From positions 88,440,877 through 88,504,876 of the forward strand of contig CM048840.1 in the NCBI GenBank assembly GCA_026545765.1: a DNA stretch of 64,000 nt. Reading direction: 5' to 3'. The translations under genes were made by a program, and so were the position numbers. The notes under the pieces were generated by a model that saw only the letters and a list, made by a program, of their open reading frames with translations, had not been told where the DNA came from and made no database searches. Below, piece by piece: positions 9,718-21,313 of this stretch; position 1 is the first letter of the stretch, and each line of letters opens with the position of its first letter. Source of the DNA: Plantago major (lineage: Eukaryota; Streptophyta; Magnoliopsida; Lamiales; Plantaginaceae).

Positions 9718-12001
9718 TGTATGTTCAGTTGAAATATGTCTCGTATTAACTAGCACGAATGACCATGAACTAAGGTACAGGCTTGGACCTTATGCCAGAG
9801 AGGACCCCGTCCGAGAGGCTTCTTGAGATTGTCCCGCTACACTTAGAGAATCTTAGAGAATTGTGTCCTGAAAAAGGAAAACTTTCCACCATCGAGCAGA
9901 TATAGTCCGAGGAGCCAGTCCCCGTACACAATGACCACTTACTAGCTGACACGTGGACGTCCTACTACTAGGACAGTGACCCCTGCCCTCGGACATCTGT
10001 TTAAGTGTAGGAACACTTTCCTAGGAGCAGCTTATAATGACTCTAACGAGAAGCTTACTTTGACTTTTCTTTTACTTTATTTCTTTGGTGAGCACTAAAA
10101 CGTACTAATGCCTTTTTACCATCATCACCAAAATCTGCGAAATATTGTGAAGTTAATGGTAAGTTGACTGTTATTCCATGCCTTTTAATCTCTCCACAAG
10201 TTTGGCCTCTTTTAAGACTCTGTCTTTTGAAATATGTGTGTGATCCTCATGCTTTTTAAATTGTATGGATGAAAAAATATTTATAAATTTTTTTCACAGT
10301 TAAATTTACAGTTTAGGTGTTCTGTCAAAAATATTGAATCTCTGATGTAAAGATAATTATTCTGGTGAAAATAAAATTTGACGTGTACATCGAATTGAGT
10401 GATGATAAGTTGATCATCGACTTCGCCATGCCACCAGATATTTCTTGTTGCTTTTATCGTAATTATTGAGTTCGCAAAGCAAAATAATGGACGGGTAAAC
10501 CAATAATTTGATTGTGATTGGCTGATTTTCGAGATAGACATGACCAAAACTCTTATGAGAAAACAAGAAGAAAGCAAATCCAATAACAAAAGAAAAGTTA
10601 AAGTGATAGATAAGGTCTGAGTTCGATTACATCAAATTTAGGAAAAAGAAGAGGAAAATTACACAAAAAGCCACCAAGTAATGTAAAAATATGTAATTGG
10701 ACCTCAGAAGTACTATTGTGAAGCTTCCAGACCAAATTGTACGTATAGATTTGATTGAACCTGTACGTCACATGTTCTAACCTCCTTCAATGCAATTTTC
10801 TTTTTTTTTTTTTTTTTTTTTGGGCTTTCAAATTTGGATATTCTTTCTATTTTGTCCAAATGCACTTTATTACTTTAACTAATTTAATTATTAGTCTTGC
10901 TTGAAATATTAATCAAATAAAATTTAATTTGATTAAGTCAAATAAATTCATTTAACTTAATTAACTATTTATCAAAGAGAATTATATTCTCATTAATATT
11001 ACGGTATATATATAAGTGGACAACTATTGGAATTGTGCAATTGAGTACTTAATTTATGTTAAATTGGACTCATTCGTAATATATATGCAAATTAGACTTT
11101 CTTTACAAAAAACAATCTGTTTTCTCCGGTTAAATCAACCCTAATTCAACCTTAACAAAATCAATTCATAAAAAAAAAAACTCAAGTTGTCTTCTCCAAT
11201 TAAATTTCAAGCCCTAATTCAACCCCGGCCAAATCAATTCATCGTAAAAAAACAACGATAACCAATCTTTCTTCTCCATTTTCTCCAATTGTTATAAAAC
11301 AGATCAATTCGCAGTAACCTATGCCCTAATTCAATTCGAAAAAAAGAAAAATTCATTATTATAAACAACTATATTATTTACCTTCATATATTTCATCAAT
11401 TATTTGTAAGTAGGTGGCACAATAACACGCGTAGCGTGTACTCACGTTCTAGGAGATTATAATTGATATCTTTCACTATAACACATAATAGGTAGAACAA
11501 TCGCCTTGATATCTGACCCATATATGTCCTTAAGTTTAGTAAGACTATTACACTACCCTACAAACCATTACCATCCTGTTCAGTTCATTGGCACGACTGG
11601 CCTTGTTAGGACTCAAGTATTAGAATTGGTACAATAAACTGACTTGAGAGTCAATGTGACTATTATGTTGTGTCAACAATATCATCAACAATGATGGACA
11701 TCAGTGAAACATAACAAAATGTAGTGGAAAATAAACATTAGACCAAAGTATTTTTCTAGCAGGTATATATATAAATATACCAGTCGAGCTATACGCAAAA
11801 CATCCACTATCTGAAGACGTAGATTTATAAAAACTACGTTAATCAGTCATAAACGAATGATTAGACTGGAAATCTAGACGATTTAGATAGAACCAACTAT
11901 CCTAACTTGATCCACTTTAAAAAATCTGAAGTAACCGAAATCACGCATCAGATTCAAGTATCAAGATCAAGTCTAATAAAAATACGAAGTAGCTAAAATG
12001 A
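9718..12001. other. Unassigned AT-rich DNA
   Basis: I see no supported gene here. There is a T-run at about 10799-10820, a CACGTG-containing GC-richer patch near 9945-9960, and long AT-rich stretches. Open frames at 9770-9952 and 10281-10589 have no recognisable motif and look accidental. A short hairpin followed by CTAG near 11430-11452 is discussed under findings. Confidence 0.5.
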
Positions 12002-12276
12002 TACCTCATCTGTTCGAATAATAACTTCCTAACTTTTCCTTTTTTAGTTTTATTAGAAACTTCCTAATTCATAAATGGAAAGTTTTTACCCCACTAACTA
12101 ATTATTTATTATTTCTCTTTCGTATTTTATCATCACTTTGTTCCATCTCTTTCTTACTTTATAACTCATTTACAACTTTCTCAATATGATACATCTTGCA
12201 AACTATTTTTTATTACCATTCCTTAATTGAAGAGAAAGTAAGACTTTAGAAAACTTTTAATGTACTGGAGGGAGTA
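12002..12276. mobile_element. Stowaway-like MITE
   Basis: About 275 bp bounded by TA on both sides. The right end reads GGAGGGAGTA; its complement, TACTCCCTCC, is the Stowaway (Tc1/mariner MITE) terminus. The left end, TACCTCATCTGTTCGAATAA, is a decayed version of the same terminus and is followed by AACTTCC, common in these MITEs. The inside is AT-rich and non-coding, as expected for a non-autonomous element. Confidence 0.55.
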
Positions 12277-12386
12277 TGATATTCTAGAGATTAAGCTTTT
12301 CAGAAGAACCCGTAGTTTTTATTTGTTTTGATTTTAATTTTATTTTAATTAAAGTATAATAATATACTAAGTCTCATATCTAAAAC

Positions 12387-12740
12387 AGTAGCGATCCGTC
12401 GCTAAGTCCTTAGCAACGGATAAAAAAAGTCGTCGTTCCACAGGAAGTGGGACGACGGATAGTTTATCCGTCGCTAAATCACGACGGATTTAGCGATGGA
12501 TAAACCATTGACTTTTTAGCGACGGTTTTTATCCGTCGCTAAAAAATAGATTTTTTATTTTTTAAAAAAACAAAAAAACTTGCTTTTTATCCGTCGCTAA
12601 AAAAGCAGTTTTTTGTTTTATTATAATCTGCTTTTTAGCGACGGATAAAATATCCGTCGCTAAAAAGTAGATTTGTTTTTTTTTTTAAATCTGCTTTTTA
12701 GCGACGGATATTTTATCCGTCACTAAAAAAGCAGATTTTT
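12387..12740. repeat. CACTA-2 left subterminal repeats with head-to-head hairpins
   Basis: About ten copies of TTTAGCGACGGAT or its complement. Several are paired as near-perfect palindromes, for example 12631-12666 (TTTTTAGCGACGGATA, short A-rich loop, then the complement) and 12696-12727. They mirror the cluster at 19410-19700, as expected for the two ends of one element. Confidence 0.88.
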
Positions 12741-13995
12741 AAATTTTTTTTGTTTTATATTTTGGAGCCTGTTTTCATATTTCACCTGTTTCACAAATAT
12801 AATGTCCGATAGTAAATCTAGAATAATGAAATTGTATTAATTAAACACAAATCATTCTACAAAAGTAAACAAACCATCCGTAATGAAATGAAATATCTGT
12901 GCATAGTCTAAAGTAAGAAGTCAGAAAAACACAAGTCGAAATCTAACTACCGGACGGGGGTGTCTGCTGCTCGAACCTGGATATGAAATCCTGCAACTGT
13001 TCCCAAAGACGCTCGTTTTCCTCCCGTAATGCTCTATCTCGCCGCTCCATTTCCTCTGTTAGCCGGGCAACTTGTTCTGAAACCTGTGACTGCACCAACT
13101 CCGAGAGACCTCGCCTGTGAAAACTCGATGTCTAGATTCTTTGGGATCTTTGAGTAGGTAGGAGTAGTCACCACAGGGCCAAAACTCCCCAATCCATATA
13201 CTCGGTCTTTGTTGTCCATTGGGTTGACGGCTAAGAAGATGTTGTTTTGTTGTTCAATTGTCAGCTCCTCACCCGCTTCGCCCTGCTGCCTCTCGATCTG
13301 AGCCTCCACCTCAGCCTGAAACTGTAAAATGCATATCTCATGAGTTACAATTTTTTCATAATAACTTCTACTACACAAATATGAACTTTAACCAAAATTA
13401 ACGTACCGCAATAGCCTCGGACTTGTTGTCAACCCATCTGCCGTTCTTCAGCTTGGCTCTTTTAAAGTACTCGAAGGCGGTATTCCTCTCCCCTGAAGAT
13501 ACCTGAAGAACATATATATGCAAACATTTAGTTAGGAACTCATTAAAGGTGTAGAAATGAAACACAAAACACATGTAGGAATAAACTTACAAATTAGATG
13601 TACACTTACAGATTTCACGTGATGCGTAAGAACAGCTTGTGACCCATAGTGGTGAATGGCCACCCCTTTACCCTCAGACGGCTCAGTCAGCCGGTTCTCT
13701 CTGTTCTAGTCCGCAATCTGCTGGATATCAGCTCGAGTCCAGTAGGCCACCCAAAGCGCCCACTCCTCCTCACACACCATGCAGGCCTTTTGTTTTATCA
13801 CCACATCTTTTTCATAGTGCAAACCTTATCCTTGTATCGGGCTGACCCCAGTGACTCGAAACAAGGCCATATCAGGTGGAGCAACTTGTTGGGAATGAAG
13901 TACTTTTTCTACATTCCCAATTCCAGACAACATCCAAATTACATAACGTAAACCGAGACATCAATTTAATAAGATAACACAACATAACATATTCA

Positions 13996-14192
13996 ATGGT
14001 GACTAACATATCACCCAAGTTTAGCGGGTAATATACCACTCACATATAGTGGCTAACATACCACTCACATTGTCCTAAAATTTACTTACACAGTGGTGAC
14101 CAACATATCACCCAAGTCCAGTGGCTAACATACCACTCAAGTCCAGTGGCTAACATACCACTCACATACAGTGGCTAACATACCACTCACAT
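13996..14192. repeat. 25-bp minisatellite in an intron of the Transposase_24 relic
   Basis: Repeated unit CAGTGGCTAACATACCACTC plus five variable bases. It is clearest at 14119-14192, where three units follow with period 25; looser copies reach back to about 13996. Each unit contains an inverted repeat (AGTGG...CCACT), so a transcript could fold into serial small hairpins. Confidence 0.85.
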
Positions 14193-14468
14193 TAAAACAA
14201 CGATTATAACAACAAATAAATTAATGTCAGATTTAAACTTGCCTGCAACTCATCAAAGTACTCGCCTCTCATCCGGTCCAAGATGCACGACCACTTCTCG
14301 CCCCCTCCCTCGGGGGCTCCCTCTTGGTCCGAAAGATGTCACCGAGTTTAGCGGCTGCATCTGAAGGCCATAACCTGTTATCAATGTATAAGATACAAGA
14401 AACAAATATTAATTAGTATAGTACAACAATGATGTGACATAAATTATCTTAAGGTATGTTAAGGTATG

Positions 14469-14505
<37 letters not shown>
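14469..14505. repeat. (AT)n microsatellite
   Basis: About 18 uninterrupted AT units within the AT-rich intron of the Transposase_24 relic. Confidence 0.95.
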
Positions 14506-14508
<3 letters not shown>

Positions 14509-15042
14509 GAATGCATAATACTTACTTGTCTCTACCCAGTGGAAACAACACAAGCTTCCCTTTCCAATGAGCCCTGACCTCAAGCTCGGTGTAGGGATAA
14601 TCGTCGTCCTGTAAGTTCCCGAAGACTGGATTCGAGCCCCTGCTCGAACCAGGTAGGATCTCAGAACCGAGCTACTGCCTCGACTACCTGCCTCCTCGAG
14701 TCGACCCTCTCGACTACCCCCTGACTGGCCGCATGGGGGAGGATGGTATGTGGGTCGCCTATGTCACGGCATCTGCAAAAACATGCAACAAATACAGGAA
14801 AAATGTGTGAGTATATAACTACATACATTTTGAAAAGCATGTAAATCACAAATACTTGGTATTATCAACAACTAACTAGTTATATACATAATCTACCCTT
14901 CTCACATACCCTGGGCGTCCTCGTCTAAGTCTACATACTGGTCCTCGTGCAGATCTATCAACTCATCACGAGCCTATACAGGAGTTTTTGCTTGTTCATC
15001 GACAACCTCTTCTTGGTACGAGTTGGTAATTGAGTCATATTT

Positions 15043-18000
15043 CTAAACGCACTCCACTTTGGAGTAGGCACCTATAGGTATCGCAGCTAACCAGGCGGCC
15101 TTGTCGCGTTTCCTGCTTGGATATTCAAGAAACACCACTTGTCGTGATTGAGTCGCCAAGATAAATGATTCGTACTTAGTTTTGTACCTCTTTCTATGGT
15201 TTATGTCGACCATTTCATACTGCTCATTCTTCTTCGTACTAAGTGGATTAGGATCATACCAGTCAACATCAAACATAAAGGTTCTTTTCAAGGGCAAACT
15301 GGGATATTCAAGGCGCACTATTCGTTTCAGCTTCCTGTGGAAATCATACAAATGAGCTGGTCCTAAATTTTTCCCCCTGACACACACCCCGGAATTGCTT
15401 GTAGCCATGGCCGTGTTAGAGTCAATCGTGTGGAACCTAAGGCCATTGACTATGTAAGATGGGAATGTGTAGACCTTTTTGAATGGTCCCTCTACTAGAG
15501 CACTCAAGTAAGGGCATGTGACGTTGTTGACAGGATCTCGGACATACTCCTTGAACCAATCTGGAAATTCTGATTCCATCTTTGATTCAAGGAGTTCTTC
15601 AAGCATATCCTCTGCCAGCTGAGGATTCTTCTCCAGACAACGCTCTTTGAAAATGCTGTGGACATTGACATGATTATAAGTCTACATACTAGCTAGGAGG
15701 ATTTTAGTTAAAAGTTCAATTTTAGCTGCTTTAAATAAGGTACTCACCCATCAAATATCACCATATACTTGTCAACCTCAGCACAATTCGTGGGGACATT
15801 ATATTGAGCTGCCTTCAGCTCCTTATCCGCCAGATATTCTTTCTTAGTCTGTCCCAAAGGTCTCCCTGAGATCCTAAAAACAAATAGGGAAACAGCATCA
15901 TCCTCTTGAATTTTGAATGTGTCTACATTTCGAGATGGCCTAGATGCCTTTGTTGGGACGTGGTCCTCAAAGTAATAGGAGCAGAAGGTTGCAGTTTCCT
16001 CTCGAACGTATGCATTGACAATCGATCCTTCATGTCTATCTTTGTTCTTGACATATTTCTTCAATTTCCCCAAGTACCTGTAATACATATTCAGGTAAGA
16101 CAGTGTAACTAGGGAACACCTAGCCGTCATTCTAAGTACATGATTGCAATTATTTCACACCTCTCGAATGGATACATCCATCGATACTGAACCGGTCCAG
16201 CAAGTCTTGCTTCATGTGGAAGGTGAACCGGCAAGTGCTCCATAGGATCAAAGAAGCTTGGTGGAAAGATACGCTCGATCTTGCATAGAATCAATAGTAT
16301 GTTGCTAACACTTGATCGTGAACCACCCTTGTGCATAAATTCTTGAAAAATCAGCTCAGCTCGGTGATAGCAATCCAGACAGGTTTAGGTAGTAGTTCTC
16401 GAAATGCAACCGGGATAAGCCTCGCCATGAACACATGATAGTTGTGGCTCTTCATCCCAAACATCTTTGTCTTCTTTAAATCCACACACCGCCCCAATTT
16501 TGAGGCGTAATTGTCGGGGAACTTCAATGCGTTCACCCAATCAAACAGTATTGACCTAGATTCATTGTCAATTGTGTAGCATGCCTTGGGCCACTTACCT
16601 TCATCATTCATCTTTGTCAACTCCGGCCTTTTACACCATGTATCCAACTCGGCTCTAGATTTGAAATTATCCTTTGTTTTTCCGGGAATGTTGCAAATTG
16701 TGTTGAAGTAGTTCTCGAATACGTTCTTCTCAATGTGCATGAAATATAGGTTGTGACGTATAAGAAGACTACTCCAATAAGGCAAGTCCTAGAAGATGCT
16801 TCTCTTCTTCCATCTACACTTGTTACTAATTTTCTTGTTATGCTTCTCCCACCCAAGTTCAGTTACTTTGATAAGACCCAGCCTATCAATCTCCGCAAGA
16901 ATTTGTGCACCAGTAAGTCGTCTCGGGGCTCCTTTCTTTTCTACTTTGTTTTTCAAGAATTGATCCCTGTTCTTCCTGAACGGATGATTACTTGGTAGAA
17001 ACCTACGATGACAATCAAACCAAGATTCCTTCTCGCTATCCTTCAGTCTAAATGCATCAGTGTCCTCTAAACAATGTGGATATGCATGTTTCCCGGCGGT
17101 TTTCCTTCCAGATAGCATGGAGTACGTAGGAAAGTCACTCATGGTCCAAAGTAGTGCTACTCTCAAGGTAAAGTTCTTCTTGGTCGACACATCATATGTA
17201 GGGATACCCTTCTCCCACAGCTCAATCAGCTCCTTGATTAGGGGTTGTAAGAAGACATCCAACGTCATTCCTGGATCTTTTGGCCCAGGCACCAACACAG
17301 TCAAAAACATGAATGGTTCCTTCATGCACTCACCGGGGGGCAGGTTGTACGGTGTGAGCATCACTGGCCAACAAGAGTACGCCTGTTCACTTCCAAACGG
17401 GTTAAAACCATCCGTACAGTTCCCCAATCGTACATTTCTAGACTCAGCTACAAACTCCGAATATGTCTTGTCAAACTCTTTCCATGCCGGTGAGTCTGAT
17501 GGATGCTCCATTCCACCCTCTACATCTTCCGGGATTACTCGCTCCTTGTGCCACCGCATTTTATCGGCACAAGCACTTGAAGCGTACAACCTCTTCAATC
17601 AAGGTGCTAGAGGGAAGTACCCCATTTTCTTATCTGGGAGATTTTTCTTCTGACGTTTATTTGAAGCCCCCTCCTTGTAATGCTTGTAACGGTCCTTACC
17701 ACAGAACTTTCACTTCAGTAGATCTACATCCTCCTCCCAATAGATCATGCACATATCCGGACAACAGTCTATGGATACCATAGGCAACCCCAACCCCGGC
17801 ATCTTTTTCTTCGCTTGGTAAAAGTTGGTGGGTACTAGGTTTGGTTCAGGGACGCAGTCCGACAACAGTTGTACGGTGTTATTGAAGCTCACTTCAGATT
17901 GGCCACCCTCGGCCTTATAACTCATTAGCCGAGACAACAAAGACAACTCGGTCATTTCACCCCGGATAAATCGGCTTCTTCGCTAATTCCAACAAGTCGA

Positions 18001-18477
18001 AGAATGCCTGATCCTCGGTATTCGGTGGCTCCTCCACATCACCCGCGGTTCCAGTGGTACTAGTGTCCATAGATTCTGCCCCGGCGGCATTAAACACCAT
18101 TTCTTCGACCCGGTCATTCAAAGCATGAGATTTAGATGTACTTTGACCCCCCAAGTTGCTCATTTTTTCTCTTCCTTCCACGCTGCCTAAATTGCTCATA
18201 TGTCATGGACGGTGTTGCTTCCTCACCATGATGATTCCATACCTCATACTCAGGCAGGAATCCATTACGTTTCAAGTGCTCGATTACCGCTGTAGGAGTC
18301 AAATATTGCTTGTTTTTGCATTTTTTTCAATTTGCAAGGGCACTTTATCAAACCCCCCTTTACACAAGCCGGATGTGTCATTGCAAATGCGATGAAGGCT
18401 TCAACCCCTTCCACAAAACTAGATTGAACTCTGCCATTAACAGTACGACAGTACATCCATGAACGACCGGGATTCAT
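15043..18477 (-). pseudogene. TNP2-type CACTA transposase relic (CACTA-2)
   Basis: The transposase gene, start at 18477 (MNPGRSWMYCRTVNG). Parts in order: Transpos_assoc-like region (about 18170-18477); N-terminal part (17600-18199); Transposase_21 core on one open stretch (16789-17598) with NCTDGFNPFG, YSCWPVMLTPYNLPPGE, ALLWTMSDFP and ACADKMRWHKE; DUF4218 (16141-16785, ending AGPVQYRWMYPFER); a linker (15744-16090, SYYFEDHVPTKASR); and DUF4216 (15043-15606, FMFDVDWYDPNP). Breaks include a frame change in a T-run near 18320, another near 17955, and a TGA (17710-17712) replacing the first Cys of CKFCGKDRY. The long open core suggests fairly recent decay. Confidence 0.9.
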
Positions 18478-19409
18478 TGGATGATTATATAACCTTACAC
18501 ATCTGAATTTATTAGATCGTATTGAATTTCAACTCAATTCCAATTCAAGGCTATAATTGCATTGTTAATTATAATACGTTCCAAATTTCATGAATTATAT
18601 GCATTTTACATTTAAAGTTTTTTTCATGCAATTTTTTTATATTCCCATTACAATTACCAAATTATAAATTCAAAGCATTTCAATTATACGAATTATAAAT
18701 TATAAATTATAAATTACGAATTACCAATTTTTTTATACGAATTACCAATTTATATTCCCATCGAATGATACGAATTACCAATTTTTATACGAATTACCAA
18801 TTCATTTAATATATTCCCATTACAATTACCAATTTTTTATACGAATTATAAATTATAAATTACATGCATTTTACGAATTATACGAGTCAATTATACTACA
18901 ACCACTAAAATCACTAAATCTAAATGGTCTCCAAATACTCAACTAAATCCTACAAACATCAATATACTACAACCACTAATCCTAATACATATACGAAAAC
19001 ATCAAACTAAATATCATACATACTTACAAACATCATACTAACAAATCAATTTCACAATAAATCAATCAATTGCACAACCTCAAGCTTAACCCACTACTTA
19101 ATATAAACTATACTAGCTAGTAGATGAGTTTAAAAACAAACAATTAATCAAAATTAGCAAAAATCCCAAATTTAGAAAAGTTAAGGTTTTAGACTAATAC
19201 CTTCAATTACGGGAAAAATAGCCGAAGAAGGATGAAATTGAAGGGCCACCCGAGTTCCTTGTTGAAAGAGCTTCGAAAAGAGTTCAAAATTGGCTGGAAT
19301 GGTTGAGTTTTGCTCGGACTTTGAAAATGGAGAATTGAGAAGAGAGAGAAGAAGAAACAGAAGCATAATCGAAAATGGGGAAGAAGAAGCCTGTTCCCGT
19401 TTTTGTACA
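18478..19409. other. AT-rich leader of CACTA-2
   Basis: Non-coding. It includes a low-complexity field (about 18680-18860) built from ACGAATTACCAATTT and ATAAATTATAAATT units. One copy of the leader block duplicated in CACTA-1 lies at about 18940-19190. Short open frames on the minus strand at 19181-19410 have no recognisable motif. Confidence 0.7.
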
Positions 19410-19700
19410 CAGTTAGCGACGGATAGCTATCCGTCGCTATATGGAAAGCTATCTGTCGCTATATAGCGACGGATAAGCTATCCGTCGCTGGTTTTATTTT
19501 TTTTTACTTTTAACGATGGATAATCTATCCGTCGTTAATTTTCTATTTTCCTTTTTACTTTTAAGTCAACAAAGACTTAACGAAGGATGGTCTATCCGTC
19601 GCTAAATAGCAACGGATAGAAATATCCATCGCTAAAATCACCGAGCCGTCGTTAAGGGGCGACGGAATATCCGTCGCTAAAACCCAGTTTTTTTGTAGTG
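19410..19700. repeat. CACTA-2 right subterminal repeats and terminal inverted repeat
   Basis: Repeated AGCGACGGAT and ATCCGTCGCTA motifs from 19411 to 19680, then AAACCCAG, a T-run and GTAGTG ending at 19700. The complement is CACTACAAAAAAACTGGG. The adjacent bases are cat. Confidence 0.9.
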
Positions 19701-19911
19701 CATAAAAGTCCTACCCATTAGTGAGAGTCCAAAGAGTCCATCATATTAAGCCTAAAATTGCCTTGTTTATTGTTTGCCAATTTTCGCGGATCCTTATTTT
19801 ACCCGAATTGGGATTCTCGCGGGTTTCAGGTTGGATCCAGATAGTGGAGGTTTTATCTGGATTCAGTATAAATAGCCATTTATTTCCATTTTTTTACCAT
19901 TTCTATTTCAT
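19701..19911 (+). promoter_or_regulatory. Promoter-like DNA with TATA box, cut off by Athila-2
   Basis: TATAAATAG at 19867-19875 is followed by pyrimidine-rich text leading to the Athila-2 target site at 19912. The sequence resumes beyond the element at 28904 with CTGTTCTTCTTC, which looks like a plant 5' UTR. If the TATA is real, transcription would start around 19900, only a dozen or so bases before the insertion. Confidence 0.45.
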
Positions 19912-19916
19912 TTCCT
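19912..19916. repeat. Target-site duplication, left (Athila-2)
   Basis: TTCCT directly before the left LTR (TGATGAGAC). It matches TTCCT at 28899-28903. Confidence 0.85.
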
Positions 19917-21183
19917 TGATGAGACAATATTCTAACGTCTCATTTGGTCCTTTTTAGCGGTCTTTGTGAGTCTTTGTCTTTAGTTTTATAGTCTTTTTAG
20001 TTCGTTTTTACGCTTTGGTGTTTTGTTTACATTTTGCAGAAATCGATGTCTTTTGAGATAAATGAGAACAAGCTGCTAAGCATGGCTCGCTGCGGCGAGA
20101 TTTTACGAGCTTGGAGCTGGAAATTGCAAGAAGGCTCGTCGCGACGAGCTATTCTTTCCGCCGAGGCGAGATTTAGCGAATGTATATCTTCTGTGATTAA
20201 AGAAGGCTCGCCGCGGCGAGATTTTACGAATGAAGCTCCTGTCTTGAAGATTGAAGCTCGCCATGGCGAAGGGATTTGTCGCTGAGGCGAAATTACGCGA
20301 GAGCCATATATTTTCGATTAAGAAGGCTCGCCGCGGGGAGCTATTCTTTCCGCCGCGGCGAGATACGCAGAGCATAATTTTGTTTTTCCTTATTAGCTGG
20401 GAATTGGGATTTTTCTCATATACTTCTTTTTAACCTAGTTTTTGAAAAGAGCTCTGGGATTGAGACATCTTTGGAGCAGTGTTATTCATTGATTTTACTC
20501 ATCAGGATTATTGGTATTGATTTCTCTATTGCTTTCTTCTTTACAATTCGTTCTTTATCTTTATCGATTGAATTGTATGTTATTGCATGCGAGTTTCTCA
20601 TCTATGTTTCGTATGATTATTACCATGAATCTCTGTATGCAGTTACCTATTATGAGTAGCTAAACACCTTTGAATACAGTAGTATGTGAAGATTATGCAT
20701 ATTCGTTCTAGGGTTCATCAAATCACTCATATAGGTTAGTCTCGTGTAAAATCTTCGTAAAAACCTTCAATTCGATAAGTCCATATTAAATTCTCTAAAT
20801 TGTTCATGTTTAAGGATAGTGAATTGACGACTCACGATTTCTCCAGTATTATATATTCTAAGAACAATTGGTTGAATCAAATTGATTGATTTACTGTACA
20901 ACAACCGTGTGACAAATATGAGTGTTATCCCTAGTTCGAATTAGCATAATTGGATCTTGCTACTGTATACATCTTTCTCTCATTGTTAATCGTAATCTTA
21001 GATTTAGTCAATCTAGTTAGAAGTATACAAAACTGTCAATCAAACTGTTACTGGCAAGTATCTGTTTACTCTCACTGCTACGTAGCTTGATTAATTCCCT
21101 AGAGATCGATCACGAGTTAGGATTTAGTCTACAACTACAGCTTAATCTCTAATTGCTTTTTAGAGTATAATTTGAGCTTATCA
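19917..21183 (+). repeat. Athila-2 5' LTR
   Basis: 1267 bp, TGATGAGACAATATT to GAGCTTATCA. It contains a palindrome array at 20086-20364: a perfect CTCGCCGCGGCGAG at 20207-20220, a different but still perfect palindrome CTCGTCGCGACGAG at 20135-20148, and several decayed copies. It is followed by four bases and the primer-binding site. Confidence 0.92.
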
Positions 21184-21187
21184 AATT

Positions 21188-21205
21188 TGGCGCCGCTGCC
21201 GGGGA
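21188..21205 (+). other. Athila-2 primer-binding site
   Basis: TGGCGCCGCTGCCGGGGA, four bases after the 5' LTR. The near-identical TGGCGCCGTTGCCGGGGA is the known Athila-type site, complementary to tRNA-Asp. Confidence 0.9.
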
Positions 21206-21313
21206 ATTAATCCGTATTGTAGCGCTGAGAGCCAGTAGTTACTTGTCGTGATTTCATTTTACTTGACTAATGTAAACTAAGCATTTGTTGAGTTACTGTT
21301 GTTGAGATCCAGG

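Larger units (their letters stand above)
12943..14850 (-). pseudogene. Transposase_24-type (Ptta/En/Spm) protein relic of CACTA-2
   Basis: The second CACTA gene; its family usually supplies a DNA-binding partner of the transposase. Exon-like blocks, reading leftward: about 14524-14760 (ELEVRAHWKGKLVLFPLGR), about 14240-14370 (WPSDAAAKLGDIFRT, then LDRMRGEYFDELQA), 13408-13500 (EYFKRAKLKNGRWVDNKSEA), 13110-13330 with the family signature DRVYGLGSFG, and 12943-13119. The last block encodes a coiled-coil tail (SEQVARLTEEMERRDRALRE) ending at a TAG (12943-12945). The blocks are joined by intron-like AT-rich DNA. Frame changes near 13110 and 14270 mark it as broken unless some are splice sites. 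Confidence 0.72.
12385..19700 (-). mobile_element. CACTA-2: CACTA (En/Spm-type) DNA transposon with two gene relics
   Basis: The right end is a clean CACTA terminus: TTTTTTTGTAGTG ending at 19700, next to subterminal TTTAGCGACGGAT motifs. The left side has a matching subterminal cluster (12387-12740), but I see no CACTA terminus there, so that end is truncated or badly decayed. Two gene relics lie on the minus strand: TNP2 transposase (15043-18477) and a Transposase_24 protein (12943-about 14850). This two-gene layout is the classical En/Spm arrangement. The family is the same as the element at 1-3666. Confidence 0.9.

Noticed and set aside
9945-9960. CACGTG word as a G-box promoter
   Set aside because: A single hit with no recognisable gene or TATA next to it.
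9770-10589. Small open frames on the minus strand (9770-9952, 10281-10589)
   Set aside because: No family resemblance, no promoter context, and composition like the surrounding AT-rich DNA.
13996-14192. CRISPR-like array (25-bp repeats)
   Set aside because: The units are contiguous with only about five variable bases and lie in a plant transposon intron, so this is a minisatellite.
21188-21205. tRNA gene fragment
   Set aside because: It is a primer-binding site complementary to a tRNA 3' end next to an LTR; the same holds for 57091-57108 and 9150-9168. No cloverleaf.
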